In this document: piece by piece, positions 26,233 to 40,510 of the stretch
Layout: each line of letters opens with the position of its first letter
Position numbering within the stretch: position 1 is the first letter of the stretch
Source: Siphlonurus alternatus
Taxonomy: Eukaryota; Arthropoda; Insecta; Ephemeroptera; Siphlonuridae
Assembly (NCBI GenBank): GCA_949825025.1
Contig: OX463781.1
Location: 43,889,469 to 43,953,468, forward strand
Direction: 5' to 3'
Length of the DNA: 64,000 nucleotides
Program-made: the position numbers and the translations under genes
Notes under the pieces: generated by a model
Told to the model about the DNA's origin: nothing
Databases searched by the model: none
What the model saw: the letters and a program-made list of their open reading frames with translations, nothing else

Positions 26233-27086
26233 AATCGAACTATATGTTATATACTAGTACCAAAGGCGCCATGTAGTCTATACACTTCTTCTGTCTTCTT
26301 CAAAACTTACCTTCACAATAACAATGAAGATAAGAAATAATGTTAAAACATTTTTTATTTTTATAAAACATAAATCTGCTAAAAACAGAACTGTACAAGA
26401 TAAAATAAAATGGAGTATTATATTGACTGAGAGTTTATTATGGGCAAAAAGTTTATTTTTAACTCAAGCTGTTGCCATTATTGTCCCCTTTTTGTTGTCA
26501 ACTAAAACAAATAATTCACATCAAGTGTTAAAATTTGTTATTTTTTTATGTAAGAGAACTCGCGTTAACACGTCAATGAAGAAACAATAATGTCATATAT
26601 TTTTTAGCACATTTAAACAATAAAAGAATTTATATAAATTGGTAAGAAGAAAAGTGACTTTTTGTACCCAAGGATATAGACAAAGAATTAAGGGAACGTC
26701 GAGCAAAAATAGAACGCATAGCTCGCACTTAATGATATTGGGATTGGGTAAGGGAAAGAGAAAAAAAAATATAAATAATGATTTTTTTTTGTTTTCTCGG
26801 AATTACACTTAAAAATTAGTTCTATTTGTATTATTTGATTATTTAGTAATTCAAAAACAACAGCTTTTAGAGTAACAGGTTTCTATCTATAAAGTTCTTC
26901 GTTATAGTCGAATACTCAATTTTGTTTATTTCATTATAATATAGTTGCTCTAGCTATTAAACTTTTATTGTTTAATAATATTGGGAAGAAACACTAAGTT
27001 ACATTATGTGCTTTTAAGAAAACCACTATTATTTTATATCATCTATTATTTAAGCTCCCTCAAATTAAGATACAAAACAAAATTTC
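26233..27086. other. AT-rich DNA without identifiable features
   Basis: No supported feature. Confidence 0.5.
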
Positions 27087-27094
27087 ATTATTAT

Positions 27095-27546
27095 TAGAGC
27101 GCGGAAAAAAGTCACATTTTTTTCGAAAAATAGGCGCCTAAAAAGTCAACTTACTTTTGGAAAATAGTCTACAAAAGAGTCACTTTTTTTAAAACATAGT
27201 CTATCAATAAAGTTATTTTTTTTTGGAAAATGCAGCAAAAAGGCGTTTTATAAGTGCTATTTAAAAGCGTATTTAAAAGTTTTAATTATTTATTTCTTTA
27301 CTTCCTTCCTTCCTTTTTTTTTTTTTTACAATATGAAGAAAAGAGCTGAAATGCACTAAAATATGTCAAAAAGTCACAAAAAGTCACCTTTTGCCAAAAT
27401 AGTCTCAAAATCCAAAAAACGTCTAAATAGTCTTTTTTTATATAGGCTCATTTTAATCCACTTCCGGAGATCGGTGGACATCCTAAATGACAACAAAATA
27501 GTCCTCATGTGCAAAAATAGGCAAAATTAATTTTTTCCGCGCTCTA
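27095..27546. mobile_element. hAT-like MITE (TAGAGCGCGG ends), perfect 8-bp duplication
   Basis: Ends TAGAGCGCGGAAAAAAGTCA and TTTTTTCCGCGCTCTA are inverted repeats; ATTATTAT is present on both sides (27087-27094, 27547-27554). The interior has AGTCAC/GTGACT words, GGCGCCTA and CCACTTCCGGAGATCGG. A second copy lies at 46448-47344 in the opposite orientation. No coding capacity. Confidence 0.9.
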
Positions 27547-27554
27547 ATTATTAT

Positions 27555-28609
27555 AATACACGTATACGTACTTCAATCAACTAGCATATAGCACACGAAA
27601 TAAATATATATACAAGTTGTATAAATGATTAAAAGTTATATTCAATGAATAATATATATTGATGTTTCTTGTTAATTATTCTTCTTTATAATTATAACTT
27701 TATACTTTTTTTAGCAATTATAAATTTGATTCTTCAAAAGCATTTTTCAGATTATATTAGAAAGTATATAAAATATTTAAATTACTCTATTCAATTTCTT
27801 GTTTTTAATTAAAAATCCCTAGACATTATATAATTAGTATTGAGACACACTAGTATGATGAAATTTCTTCAGTTTAATAAAAATCAATGGGTTTGATGTT
27901 CGCATGCAGACTTATGTTACATTGCTATAAAACTCTGAGAGACCCTATATATATACTATTATATGTAGACAGCCATGGTATCCATTTTCTTCACTTATTG
28001 GCCGTCGTACCATATTTCAAACACCCTCACATTTTCAACTTCTTGCAAGCCTAATATATTGGTCGTAATCAAATAATATGCCCTTTTGACATATTTATTA
28101 GCGTATTTTTTGCATGCAAATATGATATAGGAGTTATTCAAATAAAAATAATAAAAGTTAATGTTCTTTATAAATCATATTAAATTACATAAAATAATAT
28201 TATAAAATTTATTTGTATTGGCATTAAATGACCTTCTATAATATACATTATATATAAAATAAATTATGTATAATAATATATATAAAATTGTATGTAATAA
28301 ATTCTTTATATAATATTATTTCTCCAAATAAAAATTTTCATTTTGAGTAGTAAAAAAATTCTCTACTTTAAAAATAAAATTATAATAAAAAAATCTCATC
28401 TGTCATAACGGAAACAATAAAGCTTGATACGTGCTAAATTGTAGGAAAGAGTTCTGGAGTGGAAACAAGAAGAAAAAAACAAGCCGCAAAGGCAATCCTC
28501 ATTTGAGCTGTCTGTATATGGAAGGATGGAGGAAGGAAGGATGTATGTCACATTGCTATAGGGGCACTACACTACTCGCAATGATAAGGAGGAATAAGCG
28601 TGTACTTAG

Positions 28610-28611
<2 letters not shown>
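27555..28611. other. AT-rich DNA without identifiable features
   Basis: Nothing paired or coding. The patch before the CT tract (28440-28600) is of normal complexity. Confidence 0.5.

Positions 28612-28691
<80 letters not shown>
28612..28691. repeat. (CT)n microsatellite
   Basis: 80 bp of CT. Confidence 0.97.
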
Positions 28692-28692
<1 letters not shown>

Positions 28693-29451
28693 ACGTCTCC
28701 ATGCAGTATTCCCAAGAGCAATCACTTGAAATTGTTACACTCCCTATCCTTCTTCCTCTTAAAAAGTAAAGAAAAACAACATAAAGTCAACATCATAATA
28801 TTTGTTATTTCATCACATTGCTTTTAAAAAACTAACAAGTCCATATTTATATATTATTTATCCGAGTTTATTTGTATTTTTTTTAATTAACATTACTTTG
28901 TTATAAAATCTTGGTAATTGAATATAAAAATTTAAGGATTAATCTTTGTTTATCACAAAGATAAAGTAAATTGAAATATGTAAATAATTTTATAATTTAT
29001 CATTTCAAAAAAATGCGTATTAAAATGCTATTATATATTTTTTTGATGCAATAATTTATTAATTTAAAGAAAATCTAATCATAATTTTGTTTTGTATGCT
29101 CGGGAGTAATTCAGATTACGTTAGATCAGTGTTCTCAAGGAGGAACTATATAGTTTCTTTGCAAATTGGATACTGATGATGGAGAAAACTGCAAAAATTA
29201 TGAAAACCAATATGAAATATGACAAACACTGTGGATCATTTCAAGGCATGGGTTCTCTATCAATACAATAAAACACGTCAGAATTTTTATTTTTTAAAAT
29301 TTACTTTGAAATATAATGACTGAAAGTTCATACATATAGTTTTAACAAATTCATTTGTTGCTAAGTGCTTCACTTCATAATACTCCTTTACTATATTTCT
29401 AGCACACAAAGAAAATACAAAAACTCATGCAGCTTGTACTTTTAACTCAGA
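28692..29451. other. AT-rich DNA without identifiable features
   Basis: No supported feature. Confidence 0.5.
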
Positions 29452-29773
29452 AATGGAGTATCGTCTTCAATTTTTTGTATTGCAAAAATGAATAGAGGGT
29501 GCAAAGTTATGCTACATTGATTTTTTTCAGATTTTTTAGAGCCCTTGAACTATTTTTAAAAAATTATTGAAAGTTCTTTTTGTGACGTCTCGAGACGCCG
29601 CTCCTTAGGAAAAAGATAGGACTTGCCGCCGCGTGACGTCACAAAAAGGACTTTCAATAATTTTTTTAAAAATACTTCCCTGGCTCTAAAAAATCTGAAA
29701 AAAATCAGGGTAGCAAAACGTTTCACGTTCTATCTATTTCTGCAATAAAAAAAATTGAGGTCAATACTCCATT
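29452..29773. mobile_element. GACGTC-bearing MITE, copy 3
   Basis: Ends AATGGAGTATCGTCTTCA and GAGGTCAATACTCCATT. Centre TGTGACGTCTCGAGACGCC and GCGTGACGTCACAAAAAGG. 322 bp, no coding. Confidence 0.88.
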
Positions 29774-29790
29774 GTGAAGTTTTAGAGACA

Positions 29791-29911
29791 ATCACTACGT
29801 TTACATGACGTTGTTTAATATGGATTCGTTGACGACGCCTCATAAGAATAACATTATCCGTCGTCAACGAATGCGTATTTAATACCTTCATGATGTATGA
29901 ACGTAAGTGAT
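29791..29911. mobile_element. 121-bp palindromic MITE (ATCACT ends)
   Basis: Outer ends ATCACTACGTTTACATGA and its diverged complement near ACGTAAGTGAT; a strong inner stem ATTCGTTGACGACG with CGTCGTCAACGAAT. It lies 17 bp after MITE copy 3. Confidence 0.65.
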
Positions 29912-30056
29912 TGATAATATTCTGAGAATACGCGTTAAGTGTTGTTATTATTGAAATTTTACTCTAAAACTAAATAAGTAAGCAACATGAAAAGGTTTTA
30001 ATGTACACATTTAAAAGAAACGTAAAATGTAAACAATTATTTCAATATAATTTCTC

Positions 30057-30374
30057 AATGGAGTATTGTCCTCAATTTTTTTTATTGCAGAAATGGATAG
30101 AGGGTGCAAAGTTATGCTACCCTGATTTTTTTCAGATTTTTTGAGACCTGGAACTATTTTTAAAAAATCATTGAAAGTCCTTTTTGTGACGTCACGCGGC
30201 GGCAAGTCCTATCTTTTCTTAAGGAGCGGCGTCTCGTGACGTCACGAAAAGAACTTTCAATAATTTTTTAAAAATAGTTCTCGGACTCTAAAAAATTTGA
30301 AAAAAATCAGGGTAGCATAACTTTGCACCCTCTATCCATTTTGCAATAAAAAAAAATGAGGACAATACTCTATT
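30057..30374. mobile_element. GACGTC-bearing MITE, copy 4
   Basis: Ends AATGGAGTATTGTCCTCA and GAGGACAATACTCTATT; two TGACGTCA sites (30187, 30237) flank the AGGAGCGGCGTC centre. Only about 280 bp from copy 3. Confidence 0.9.
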
Positions 30375-30815
30375 GTCCATTGAAAAAACATTTATTTTAA
30401 AATTTCACAATCTTTCATTGAATGACATCTTATTCCATTTAGCAGAAGTGCTTTCTAAAAATAAACCCTCATTATATTCCAAAATCTTAATATTTATAAC
30501 TTAACTAAATAATAAAATTTTAAAAGACAAAGCTATTTCTGTGGTTCTTGTTAATTTAAGTGCTACTAGACAAAAATAAATAAAAACAAACTTTATTATT
30601 TTTAGTCCCATTGTCTGGAAACGAAGTAAGGGGATATTATTTAAGTTTATGGACACAACGAGTGTCTCTCATTTAGGCTCTTGACTTTTAGATGAGCCAG
30701 ACTCTGTCTCAATTTGCAGTCTCTAAAAAGCATTCAAGTGTCACTTTAAATTAGTTTTATATCAAATAAGTTTTGATAATAAATAATTTTATATTTGGCA
30801 AAACTATTTTAGCTT
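30375..30815. other. AT-rich DNA without identifiable features
   Basis: No supported feature. Confidence 0.45.
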
Positions 30816-31612
30816 TTGATATATACTTTTGAAAAAGTTCATCAATAACAGGAGAAATAATCTAATTGAGCATATATATGAAAAATTTTACACACTTTAT
30901 GAACAAAGTGGTGCCTTATTTTATTCATACAAGTCAAAAATTAAGCATAATATCATAATTAAAAAGCATAATTACAATACGAGAAATATTTCTAATGTAA
31001 TAATCCCAATTTTGTGCAGACGGCTGGACATGTATAAACATGGCTCATTTCTGAAATGTTTGAGTCTTTACAATAAACTACCTAGTGACATAAAATGTAC
31101 ATAAACTCAAGATTATTTCTTCTAGTGTTAGGGATTTGTTATTGAATAAATATTTTTATAGCGTCAACACTCTCAGAAATAGGTGTTTCACAAAGTGTTT
31201 CAGAAACGCCTAAAGTGTTTCAAAAAATGCCCCCTTAGTTAAGACACATCTCGTGTTTCAGAATAAGTTTAAAAACACTTAACGTGTTTCAGAAACACAT
31301 TAAGTGTTTCAAATGTCACTTTTTGAAACACGACATGTGTCTTAACTGAGGGGGCAATTTTGAAACACTTTAAACGTTTCTGAAACACTTTGTGAAACAC
31401 CTATTTCTGAGAGTTAAGATTTATATTATAGACTATGATTTTACTTCTGCATGTTAACAGTCCCATTATATTGTTTTGTAATCAACATCGCTCGGCTAAC
31501 CAATTGCCAATAACGTGTCCTATTAACCTCAACAAAAGTTTACTGTATATTTTTTAATTATATATAGAAGTCAATAAAAGAATTTTGAATTTTGATTTTT
31601 TTTTTTTAATAG
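30816..31612 (+). pseudogene. Non-LTR retrotransposon 3' end, interrupted by a MITE
   Basis: The frame from about 30829 to 31104 reads HNYNTRN, then SLYNKLPSDIK, the signature of the C-terminal region of Jockey-type reverse transcriptases. After a frameshift the last block RDLLLNKYFYSVNT continues at about 31129-31170, where a palindromic MITE (31169-31414) is inserted. A 3' UTR follows to GTCAATAAAAGAATTTTGAA and a T-run near 31610. The endonuclease and RT core are absent (5' truncated). Confidence 0.75.
31169..31414. mobile_element. 246-bp palindromic MITE (ACTCTCAGAAATAGGTG ends) inside a LINE
   Basis: ACTCTCAGAAATAGGTGTTT is inverted at the right end; the arms consist of repeated GTGTTTCA/TGAAACAC words and pair nearly to the centre. 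Word-repeat architecture resembles the palindrome at 13445 (both have a CCCCCTTAGTTAAGAC or CCCCTTAATTAAGA step) although the ends differ. Confidence 0.8.
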
Positions 31613-31852
31613 TAATTGATTCAAAAAATAAAATCCATTGTGACGTCATTTTGTTGATTTGTGACAAATACTTTTTTTTCTTCTGGTTACGGTTGACTGC
31701 TTGGGGCTTTCTCACTTACACTTATCCGAGGCAGTGCAGCCGTAACTCCTAGCGAGTGATGCTGCGAGGGGGAAGGGGGGAACATTTTGATAAGCTCACG
31801 CTGCTAACACCGCCACTCCCTCGGCGATAGCTTGCTCCACTAGATTCCACTG

Positions 31853-31856
<4 letters not shown>
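31613..31856. other. Mixed-complexity flank of a CT tract
   Basis: Includes TGACGTCA at 31641 and a GC-rich pocket (CCGAGGCAGTGCAGCCG). No gene recognised. Confidence 0.4.
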
Positions 31857-31907
<51 letters not shown>

Positions 31908-31919
31908 CCTCTCTCTCTC
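31857..31919. repeat. Imperfect (CT)n microsatellite
   Basis: About 60 bp with TTT and CCC interruptions. Confidence 0.95.
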
Positions 31920-32624
31920 ATTCCTTCTTTTCTGTTGCCAAAATACCCTTTGGCGTTGATCCTTTCGAATTGACCTTACAACTTCCTCCAGTTCACTTGT
32001 GTGCCTTAATTTAGAACTTTTTTTTCTTCTTTTCAACCAACTTTACTATATAAAGTTTTCTTCACTTTTTTTTCTATCTCTCCCTTTTTTTTCCCCTTTG
32101 CCATCATTTCACGCATGAAATATTATCTTATGCTGGTCACTGAGTTGCGATTTTATATTATACAGTTCAATCAATGTTAAATTCTTTAGATAAATAATTG
32201 ATGACGTACAATGGTTCCTATGAACATATTATATTAATAAATTTGTGTAAATTTTGAAAAAATATAATATTGCAAAAGAAAGTTATTCAAGTTATATCTT
32301 CAGTTTAAGATCGGTAACTTTAAGTTCATTTGACCATACTTTTCTTGGGATTTATCTTTGTGGTACTGAAGAGTCAGATTTAGATGAACATAATGATTGG
32401 GCTACCATAATGTGCACATACTAACAACGTCTAGTTAAGGGTATTGATAAGTTTTAATCTTGGTAATGGAATATTTGCTAACATATTTCTACATACAATA
32501 CTTCACTATTTTATGATTCATACAAGATTAGACTTACTTGGTGCTCGTGTTATAAAAAAAAAATTATTTTATTCATATATACAATATTTTGGTGCATAAA
32601 GAAATTTGTGGCAAATATTCTGCA
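31920..32624. other. AT-rich DNA without identifiable features
   Basis: Pyrimidine-rich to 32100, then AT-rich. Confidence 0.45.
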
Positions 32625-32720
32625 GGGTCTTCAAATAACATAAATTTTATAAACAATCCTAGCTAAGACAGATTTAGGACAACAAGTAAGACTGCGCTAA
32701 TTTGTGTCATTTGAAGACCC
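32625..32720. mobile_element. 96-bp MITE (GGGTCTTCAAAT ends)
   Basis: GGGTCTTCAAATAACATAAA and TTTGTGTCATTTGAAGACCC are inverted ends with three mismatches. No duplication resolved. Confidence 0.65.
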
Positions 32721-33193
32721 CCATGGTTTTAGTATCAATATTGTGCTACATTTTATTAAGAAAAATGAAACATTTAAATAATTTGTTCCTTTATAATTTC
32801 CATCATTGGCACATTTATTTACATTTATTTGTACTATTGAAATTTTTATTTTGTTGCTCTTCATAATATATAAGACTACCAGTATGGAAGTGGAAACAGA
32901 ATTTAAAATTTTTCAAATAAATAAATTTAATATTATTTTATTGACAAAAATTTGAAACGTTGTTTTTATAAACAAAAATTTATATTCTGTGGTAAAAACT
33001 TCTTTGACTTTAAAATGAATGACAAAATTTATGTTTTTTCCATTTCAAAAGTAAATACTTTTAGTCTGTTTACTATATTTGTTGTACTTTTGCTTTATAA
33101 TTCTATATCTGAGATGTTTTATTTTTAAAAGGTTTCGTTTCAAACTTTTTTCACCACTTTACCTACATGCAATGCAATACAATATTATATATA

Positions 33194-33196
<3 letters not shown>
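32721..33196. other. AT-rich DNA without identifiable features
   Basis: No supported feature. Confidence 0.5.

Positions 33197-33288
<92 letters not shown>
33197..33288. repeat. (TA)n microsatellite
   Basis: 92 bp of alternating TA. Confidence 0.97.
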
Positions 33289-33292
<4 letters not shown>

Positions 33293-34640
33293 AATTATGT
33301 ATTTGTATAAAAATTTGAAACAGATAACATTGCTTTGCTTTAAAAACCGTCTCACTTCCACTGTTGATTGAAATTGACTGCAGCAAGTAAAAAATAAAAA
33401 ATAAATATGTAATCAATATTACTAGCCATAAAGACATTAAAGACGTAAAATAGTCAATAATAACTACTCAATATACAGAATTTTCTATAGTAAATCCTTA
33501 ACTGTTTAGTTTTTTTTTTGTGTTTGATTAATTAAATTTCCATATGCATAAATTAATTAAAAAATATATATGTTTAAATATGTGACTTCAAATTAATACT
33601 TTTAAACGATTAAAGTTAAAAATAATAATTTGACGTGTTTAAACGATGATTATTTTAAAAAAAAAGTACTTTTTACTTGTAAACAAGCCACGTTTCCCTT
33701 CTTTTGGTTACTTTCATAGAATTTGACGTTGCATGGTTTTGAAAGCTCTAACTTGTAAGATGATTGATGAAGCTTTTCCTTCACAATCATCTTTTTTTTT
33801 TACCTCCAAAAAGAAATAAAAAAAAAATCCAGAGTTCTGTCTGCCATGATATTGCATTTGCTTCAATAGCAAAGCCATAATTATTGATTAGTTGGTTCAT
33901 TTTTATATCTATAATCATCAATTTTTATTTTATTGTAATTTTATAATAAAAAATATATATATATATTATATAAATTTATATATTATGAAAGCATGCAATG
34001 TGTGGAAATTATAATTAAAAACAGGAGCGATGAAGCAGAATTTTTCATGGTATATTAAAGTTGATGAATTGCGGCTGTTGTATTTTAACTCGTTACCACT
34101 GTTCTATTTTTTTAATAGCAAAAGATTTTTTTTTATTATTATTATGATAATAATTATCATGATAGTGTGGCCACGCTATTTCTCAGTGTTTTAATATTTT
34201 GTTTTTACTATACAAAAATGACAGTCAAAGAGAGAGAGAGAGAGAGATCACGTGATCAGGATGACGTCACCCCAATCAACGAACAAGAGGTTAAGCTTGA
34301 ATAATAATCCAAGACACCATTATTCTAATTTAATGAGGTATTCTCTACAAAAATCAATTCTTATAATGATCTTTAAAAATATATTTAATCCATTTTATAT
34401 ATAAGACGTTGTAAAAATTTATTTTTATTATTTTACGATAAATTTTTGTTGTAATTTGATTGAAATTTTGATTGTTTAAATATTATTTATAAATTTCTAA
34501 TATTTGAAAATATAGGTTAAATTTTTATCACTCGTTATACCAACTTAAAACGAATTAGACTATATTATATATACTATATATATTTTTTTAAAGTGTATAT
34601 AATACACCCTTTTTTTTTTAGCAAATGCAATGTATTTTTG
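33289..34640. other. AT-rich DNA without identifiable features
   Basis: A short GA run and TGACGTCA occur at 34230-34270. Confidence 0.5.
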
Positions 34641-35110
34641 ACATGATGTAAATTCAAATTCAAATATTCATATTCAAATTCGTTAAATTCCACAAATACA
34701 AATACAAACATTGATAATGCAAGCACTTTGAATATGAAGGTTTGACACGTCAAAAATTTGTATATTAGAACTTAAACTGTAAATAAGAACTAACACTATT
34801 AAAAAAATCATTAAATAACAGTTTCACAGAATTTTTAAAATCTCTGTAATTTGTAATTTCTTTTAAACAAAGTGGTAACTTATTATACAATCTTATACAC
34901 ATTGCGACGGGTCCTTTATTACAAAGTTCTAGCTTGCAAATTGATGGAGATATTATTAAATTTTTATTTCTGGTCTGGTAATTGTAATTTTTTGGTACAC
35001 ATTAAAATATTCATCATATTGTTTTCTAGCAAAACATACACATTCCAAAATAAATTGACAAGGTAGTGGTAATATTCCTTCCTCTGAGAATTTAGTAGAA
35101 CATGAATAAT
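34641..35110 (-). pseudogene. Non-LTR retrotransposon 3' end (minus strand), decayed
   Basis: Minus-strand frames read EGILPLPCQFILECVCFARK (near 35085-35020) and, after stops and frame changes, IRLYNKLPLCLKEITNYRDF (near 34900-34840) and NSVKLLFNDFFNSV, in the order found at the C-terminus of Jockey-like reverse transcriptases. The 3' end is a tail of TTTGAATATGAATA repeats (34646-34684). Multiple stops mean it is dead. Confidence 0.7.
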
Positions 35111-36270
<1,160 letters not shown>

Positions 36271-36295
36271 GAACATATATAAATTGGACGATTAT

Positions 36296-36405
36296 TACAA
36301 ATGAATATATCATGTATTTTGTTTACATGCTTTTGGAAGATGAATAAAATTTTGAATTTTTTGAATTTTTTTTTTTGAATTTTTTGAAATTTTTTGTAGA
36401 AACAT
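36296..36405 (+). mobile_element. LINE 3' end fragment (TTGAATTTT tail)
   Basis: GAAGATGAATAAAATTTTGA followed by repeated TTGAATTTTT matches the 3' end of the minus-strand LINE at 51640 (same GAAGATGAATAAAATTTTGA). Only about 110 bp survives. Confidence 0.65.
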
Positions 36406-38275
36406 CGTCTTTTATAAAATTTTCAAAATAATAATATCAATTTTATGTACTCTGCCCATAATTTTGCTTCTTCAAAATTATGCTATACTGTATTTATGCT
36501 AGACATAGTAGATCAGTTGTTTGGCTTTGTAGCAAAATGGAATTCTACTAAAAGACAATCATTCGATGTTAACAGGAAGTTGGCTTGGAAATCTTTCAAT
36601 TTCAATTCTTCCTCAGGCAAAACACATACGACCAATCCTATGGCTGCTTGCCTTACCTCCCACGATTGCAAAGTAGCTCAGTATTATTATCTAAACTATA
36701 ATTCGAGTGAAGTTAGAAAGCCCTGCAACTGTTGGTGTATATGAACTTTCCACAACTTTGTAACGTACTGCAGAGCTCATTAAATTATAATTATTTGTTT
36801 TTACCTTATTTATATTAAAAAGAATACAGGTTAGTATATATGTAATTTGCGTATTCTATATAAATTAATTAATCGTATTAATCAGAATGAAAACAAAAAT
36901 TAATAATTATAAAGGCAAAGTATCCAGGTTAACGTCACTATTGCATGTTACAGTTGTTTCTTTGTCCTAAAATAATTAAACGCTATACACTAATGAAAAC
37001 CAGGTTTCTAACTACTATATCTATGATTATTGTCACTGAGTTAGCTTAATATAATTACGCTAACCGTATTTAATGAAAAACCTTGCTTTTTCGATCGCGA
37101 CTATTATAAAATGAGATCCCTACACTAATTCAGCTGAATTTTTACTGAAAGAACAATAAAATTTATTCAGAAATCTATTTTCTGTGAATTTTGGATAAAT
37201 AGTGAGTGGTAAAAAAAATATAAATAACATTGCATTTATAAAAAATGTTATAATCACTTGACTAAAGAAAAAACTATTATAGTTGATCACATAATAATTG
37301 CAATAATAAAATAATAGTATAACAGTAATAACATTATAAGACATAAATTTACAACTACTGTTTTATAATTTGTTTTATATTTTAAACATTTTTCCATATT
37401 CTAAATATTATTATTTTTTTTTTATATATATATTTTTTTTTTTTTTTTTTTTTACAAATACTGTTTGCTTATAAATATCGATATTACAAATTTTAAAAGC
37501 AAATTTCTTTATACAAATTTGAATATCATTTGTTGGTTTATGATGAAATACATTTGCATGAGAAACTATACTTGGTTGTATATAAAACTGAATAAGGTTT
37601 TCTTGCTTGTACCGATAAGACCAGAAAGCCTGCTCGTAAAACTTAAGCAGTATAGTCTGCTACTACCCACTATACTAATAAAAAAAATACATAGTAAAAT
37701 CTTATTATTATATAAGGTTCATTTTTATATTTACTGCAATGTAAAAATTAAAATATTTGCAGTAAAAATATTCTTTTGTGTGAACTTAATAATAAGCTGG
37801 AACGTGTTTCTACAAACAGAATATTGCATTTTTCTGGAAGTAGCCAGAATTTTGAATTTTCTGCGTTCTTTAAAGTCGAATTTAAAATACTGAGTTATTA
37901 AAAAAGAATAAAATCAAAAGAATAAATATGTATGGTACAAATTGTATTGTTATAAACATTTTGAGAAAAACTGTACATTTTAACAATTTCCGTTACAAAT
38001 TTTTCCAACTTATTTTTTATTTATTAATTTATTTATTTATTTATTTTTTTACTTCTTCTACATGCAATATTTTCATCATAAAGTAAAAATAATTTTCTTT
38101 CTCTAAGAGAAGTACCAGGAAGTAAAATGTTTCTGTCCTTTTTGTTCGTACGTTTTAAATTTTTCAGCGATTTTTTTGTAATAAAGAAAAATAATCGTAA
38201 CATGAATAAGGCCAGAAACCACTTATGGTACTTGCCGCATTCAACTTTTAGCGGGACTATAAGTTTAAGTTACAA
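36406..38275. other. AT-rich DNA; one 99-codon open frame of unknown value
   Basis: 36445-36744 (+) is open from an ATG with fairly balanced composition but no domain that I recognise. The longer open frame at 37465-37893 is Ile/Leu/Lys/Phe-rich and looks like AT noise. Confidence 0.35.
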
Positions 38276-38400
38276 TAGGCCTGTTTGTAAACCCTGCTCG
38301 GTGTACACTTTCTACACCCAATCGACCTTATATATCGCATGTACATAAAGTCGATTGGGTGCAGAATGTGTACACCGAGCAGGGTTTACGAACAGGCCTA
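38276..38400. mobile_element. 125-bp near-perfect palindrome (TAGGCCTG ends)
   Basis: TAGGCCTGTTTGTAAACCCT pairs with AGGGTTTACGAACAGGCCTA, and pairing continues through GCTCGGTGTACA and CACCCAATCGAC. If TA is the duplicated site the ends would be GGCCTG, as in mariner-type MITEs. Confidence 0.75.
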
Positions 38401-40510
38401 GTAGCTCGCGTATTCAACAGAATTTTGACGGATGGGAATACCAACCAAACTATAAACTAGAGGTTTACTAAAGGTGTGCATATGTTGCTATTAGGTTGTT
38501 ATCTCTGACCTATATCATTTACATGCTAATTTTTATAACTTGCCCAGTGTTTAAAATATTTTCTTGTTGTTTAAAATTCTTTACTGTTTATCATGATTAC
38601 TTTAATTAATTATAATATAAATTATATATTTATTTTATTTTGATAAATTAATAAAAAAAAAGTGTGTTGAAGATAATTAAATACTAACTTAAAATTTAGA
38701 CTCCATCCTAAATATTTAATATTAGATACTAGCATTTATACATACATGAATTGCCAACACATTTTCTCTAAAGTAAGTCTTACATAATAAACTGAAAAAA
38801 GCTGTTATTTTCTACTTCTTTTTTTTATACCCATGATGGTTCTATTCTATTTGAATTCTAATTATCTTATTAAATAAAGCACACACAAAAAGTGAGCGCA
38901 AAAGTTAACATTATAATGTGAAGTGAATATTTCTTATTTACATAATTATGTTGTTTTCATATGTATATTTTCAATGACTTGTAAATTCTCAAACTTCATA
39001 ACGTTTTCAATGTTGAGTTTAGCAAAAATATTTAAAAATTATAATAATGAGCTTTCATATCCCTTTTAAAATAATATTACGATACTTTTTTTTTAATCAT
39101 GAAACTGAAGTATGTATGTATCCCAGTGTATAAAAACCAAGTATTATACTGTATTTTGTAGAACCTTTCTAGATATTACCTGAGATATATTTTTTTTAAA
39201 CTTAATTTAAAAAATTTCATATACAAACTGTGACATAATCAATACTATAATGTAATTCCTGCTTATTTATTAAGTTAATGATAATTTGAAAAAACTAGTA
39301 TAAACGAATGCATCCATATGCAAACAACACTTTGTGAATATTTTTAATACAAATAAAATGTATAAAAAAAATTCATTTTTCAATATAAATCATATAAAGT
39401 GACATCCATGTACAGATATCTATGTACATAAAAAAAAAGTATCACAATTGTTTTTTTAAAAAAAATATATATATTATTATATACTTTGTTATAAAAGTTA
39501 TATAATAACATTATTTGAAAAATTTATAGATGTAGTCTATATAAAGCATGTTGTAGACATATATATTGAATAAAAAAAAAACTTTTATATTACATCAAGT
39601 GAAGTGAAGTGTTCGATTTCATTTCTATTCCTATCACGAAATTTTCTCAATATAGTTGAAAAAAAAAAAAATTCAGAAGGTGTTCTATACTTGTTAACTT
39701 TTATTTTTTTCTACTCTCCTTCACTTAAAAACTGTGAAAGTAGGTCTCTATAAAGTAATTTAGTAAACTGTAAGTCAATTCAATCGCAAGAAAGAAAATT
39801 ATTGATTTGTTGACAAGAATAGTTCAACAAATATAACGCAACACCTGGAAATAAAAATTTTCTTACCAAAAAAAAAAAAAAATGAAGAATGAATTTATAT
39901 AAGTTCCAGAGTTGTTAGGACTATACTAAATACTAATAAAAAAATATCTGCAAATCTCGGAAATCATAAATAAATAGGAACTTCTTCCGATATTTGTATA
40001 ACTTGTGTACTATATAGTTTCAACTTGCACTTAACAAATTTTTTGTTCCTGTGTTACAAAACAGAAAATATAATAAAAATATATATATAAAGTCAATTCA
40101 GCAATATTTTGATTAATTTTAATACTCAATAAAAAAAGTTTTTGATTTATGAAAACAAGAAAAGTGGAACAAAATTTCAAAACTGAAAAGTTATATAGAT
40201 AATTAAAACGATGGACTGTATGATTAATGGTAGAAATTTTATCGTTATAAACATTTTGAGAGGCTAAACAATTTATTAAAATTGAAAATGACATTAAAGT
40301 TAACAATAAATTTCCTTATCAAACAGGTTTATAATGAAAATCCTTCCTATCGTTATGAAATTTATGTTTTAAGTTTATAATATATTTTGTGATATAATAA
40401 GTTTAATGTATGATGTACGGCAAATTAGTGCTTCTTTTTTATTATTTTTTTTAAATGAATTTGTTAACAATTTTGAAATTTTGAAATGAACAAGAATTAT
40501 AGCAAGCATT
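38401..40510. other. AT-rich DNA without identifiable features
   Basis: No supported feature. Confidence 0.5.

Noticed and set aside
36445..36744. 99-codon open frame (+) with balanced composition
   Set aside because: No recognised domain and no flanking gene structure; kept only as a note. A protein search would decide.
37465..37893. 142-codon open frame (+)
   Set aside because: Composition is that expected of AT-rich DNA; no domain, start context or splice signals.
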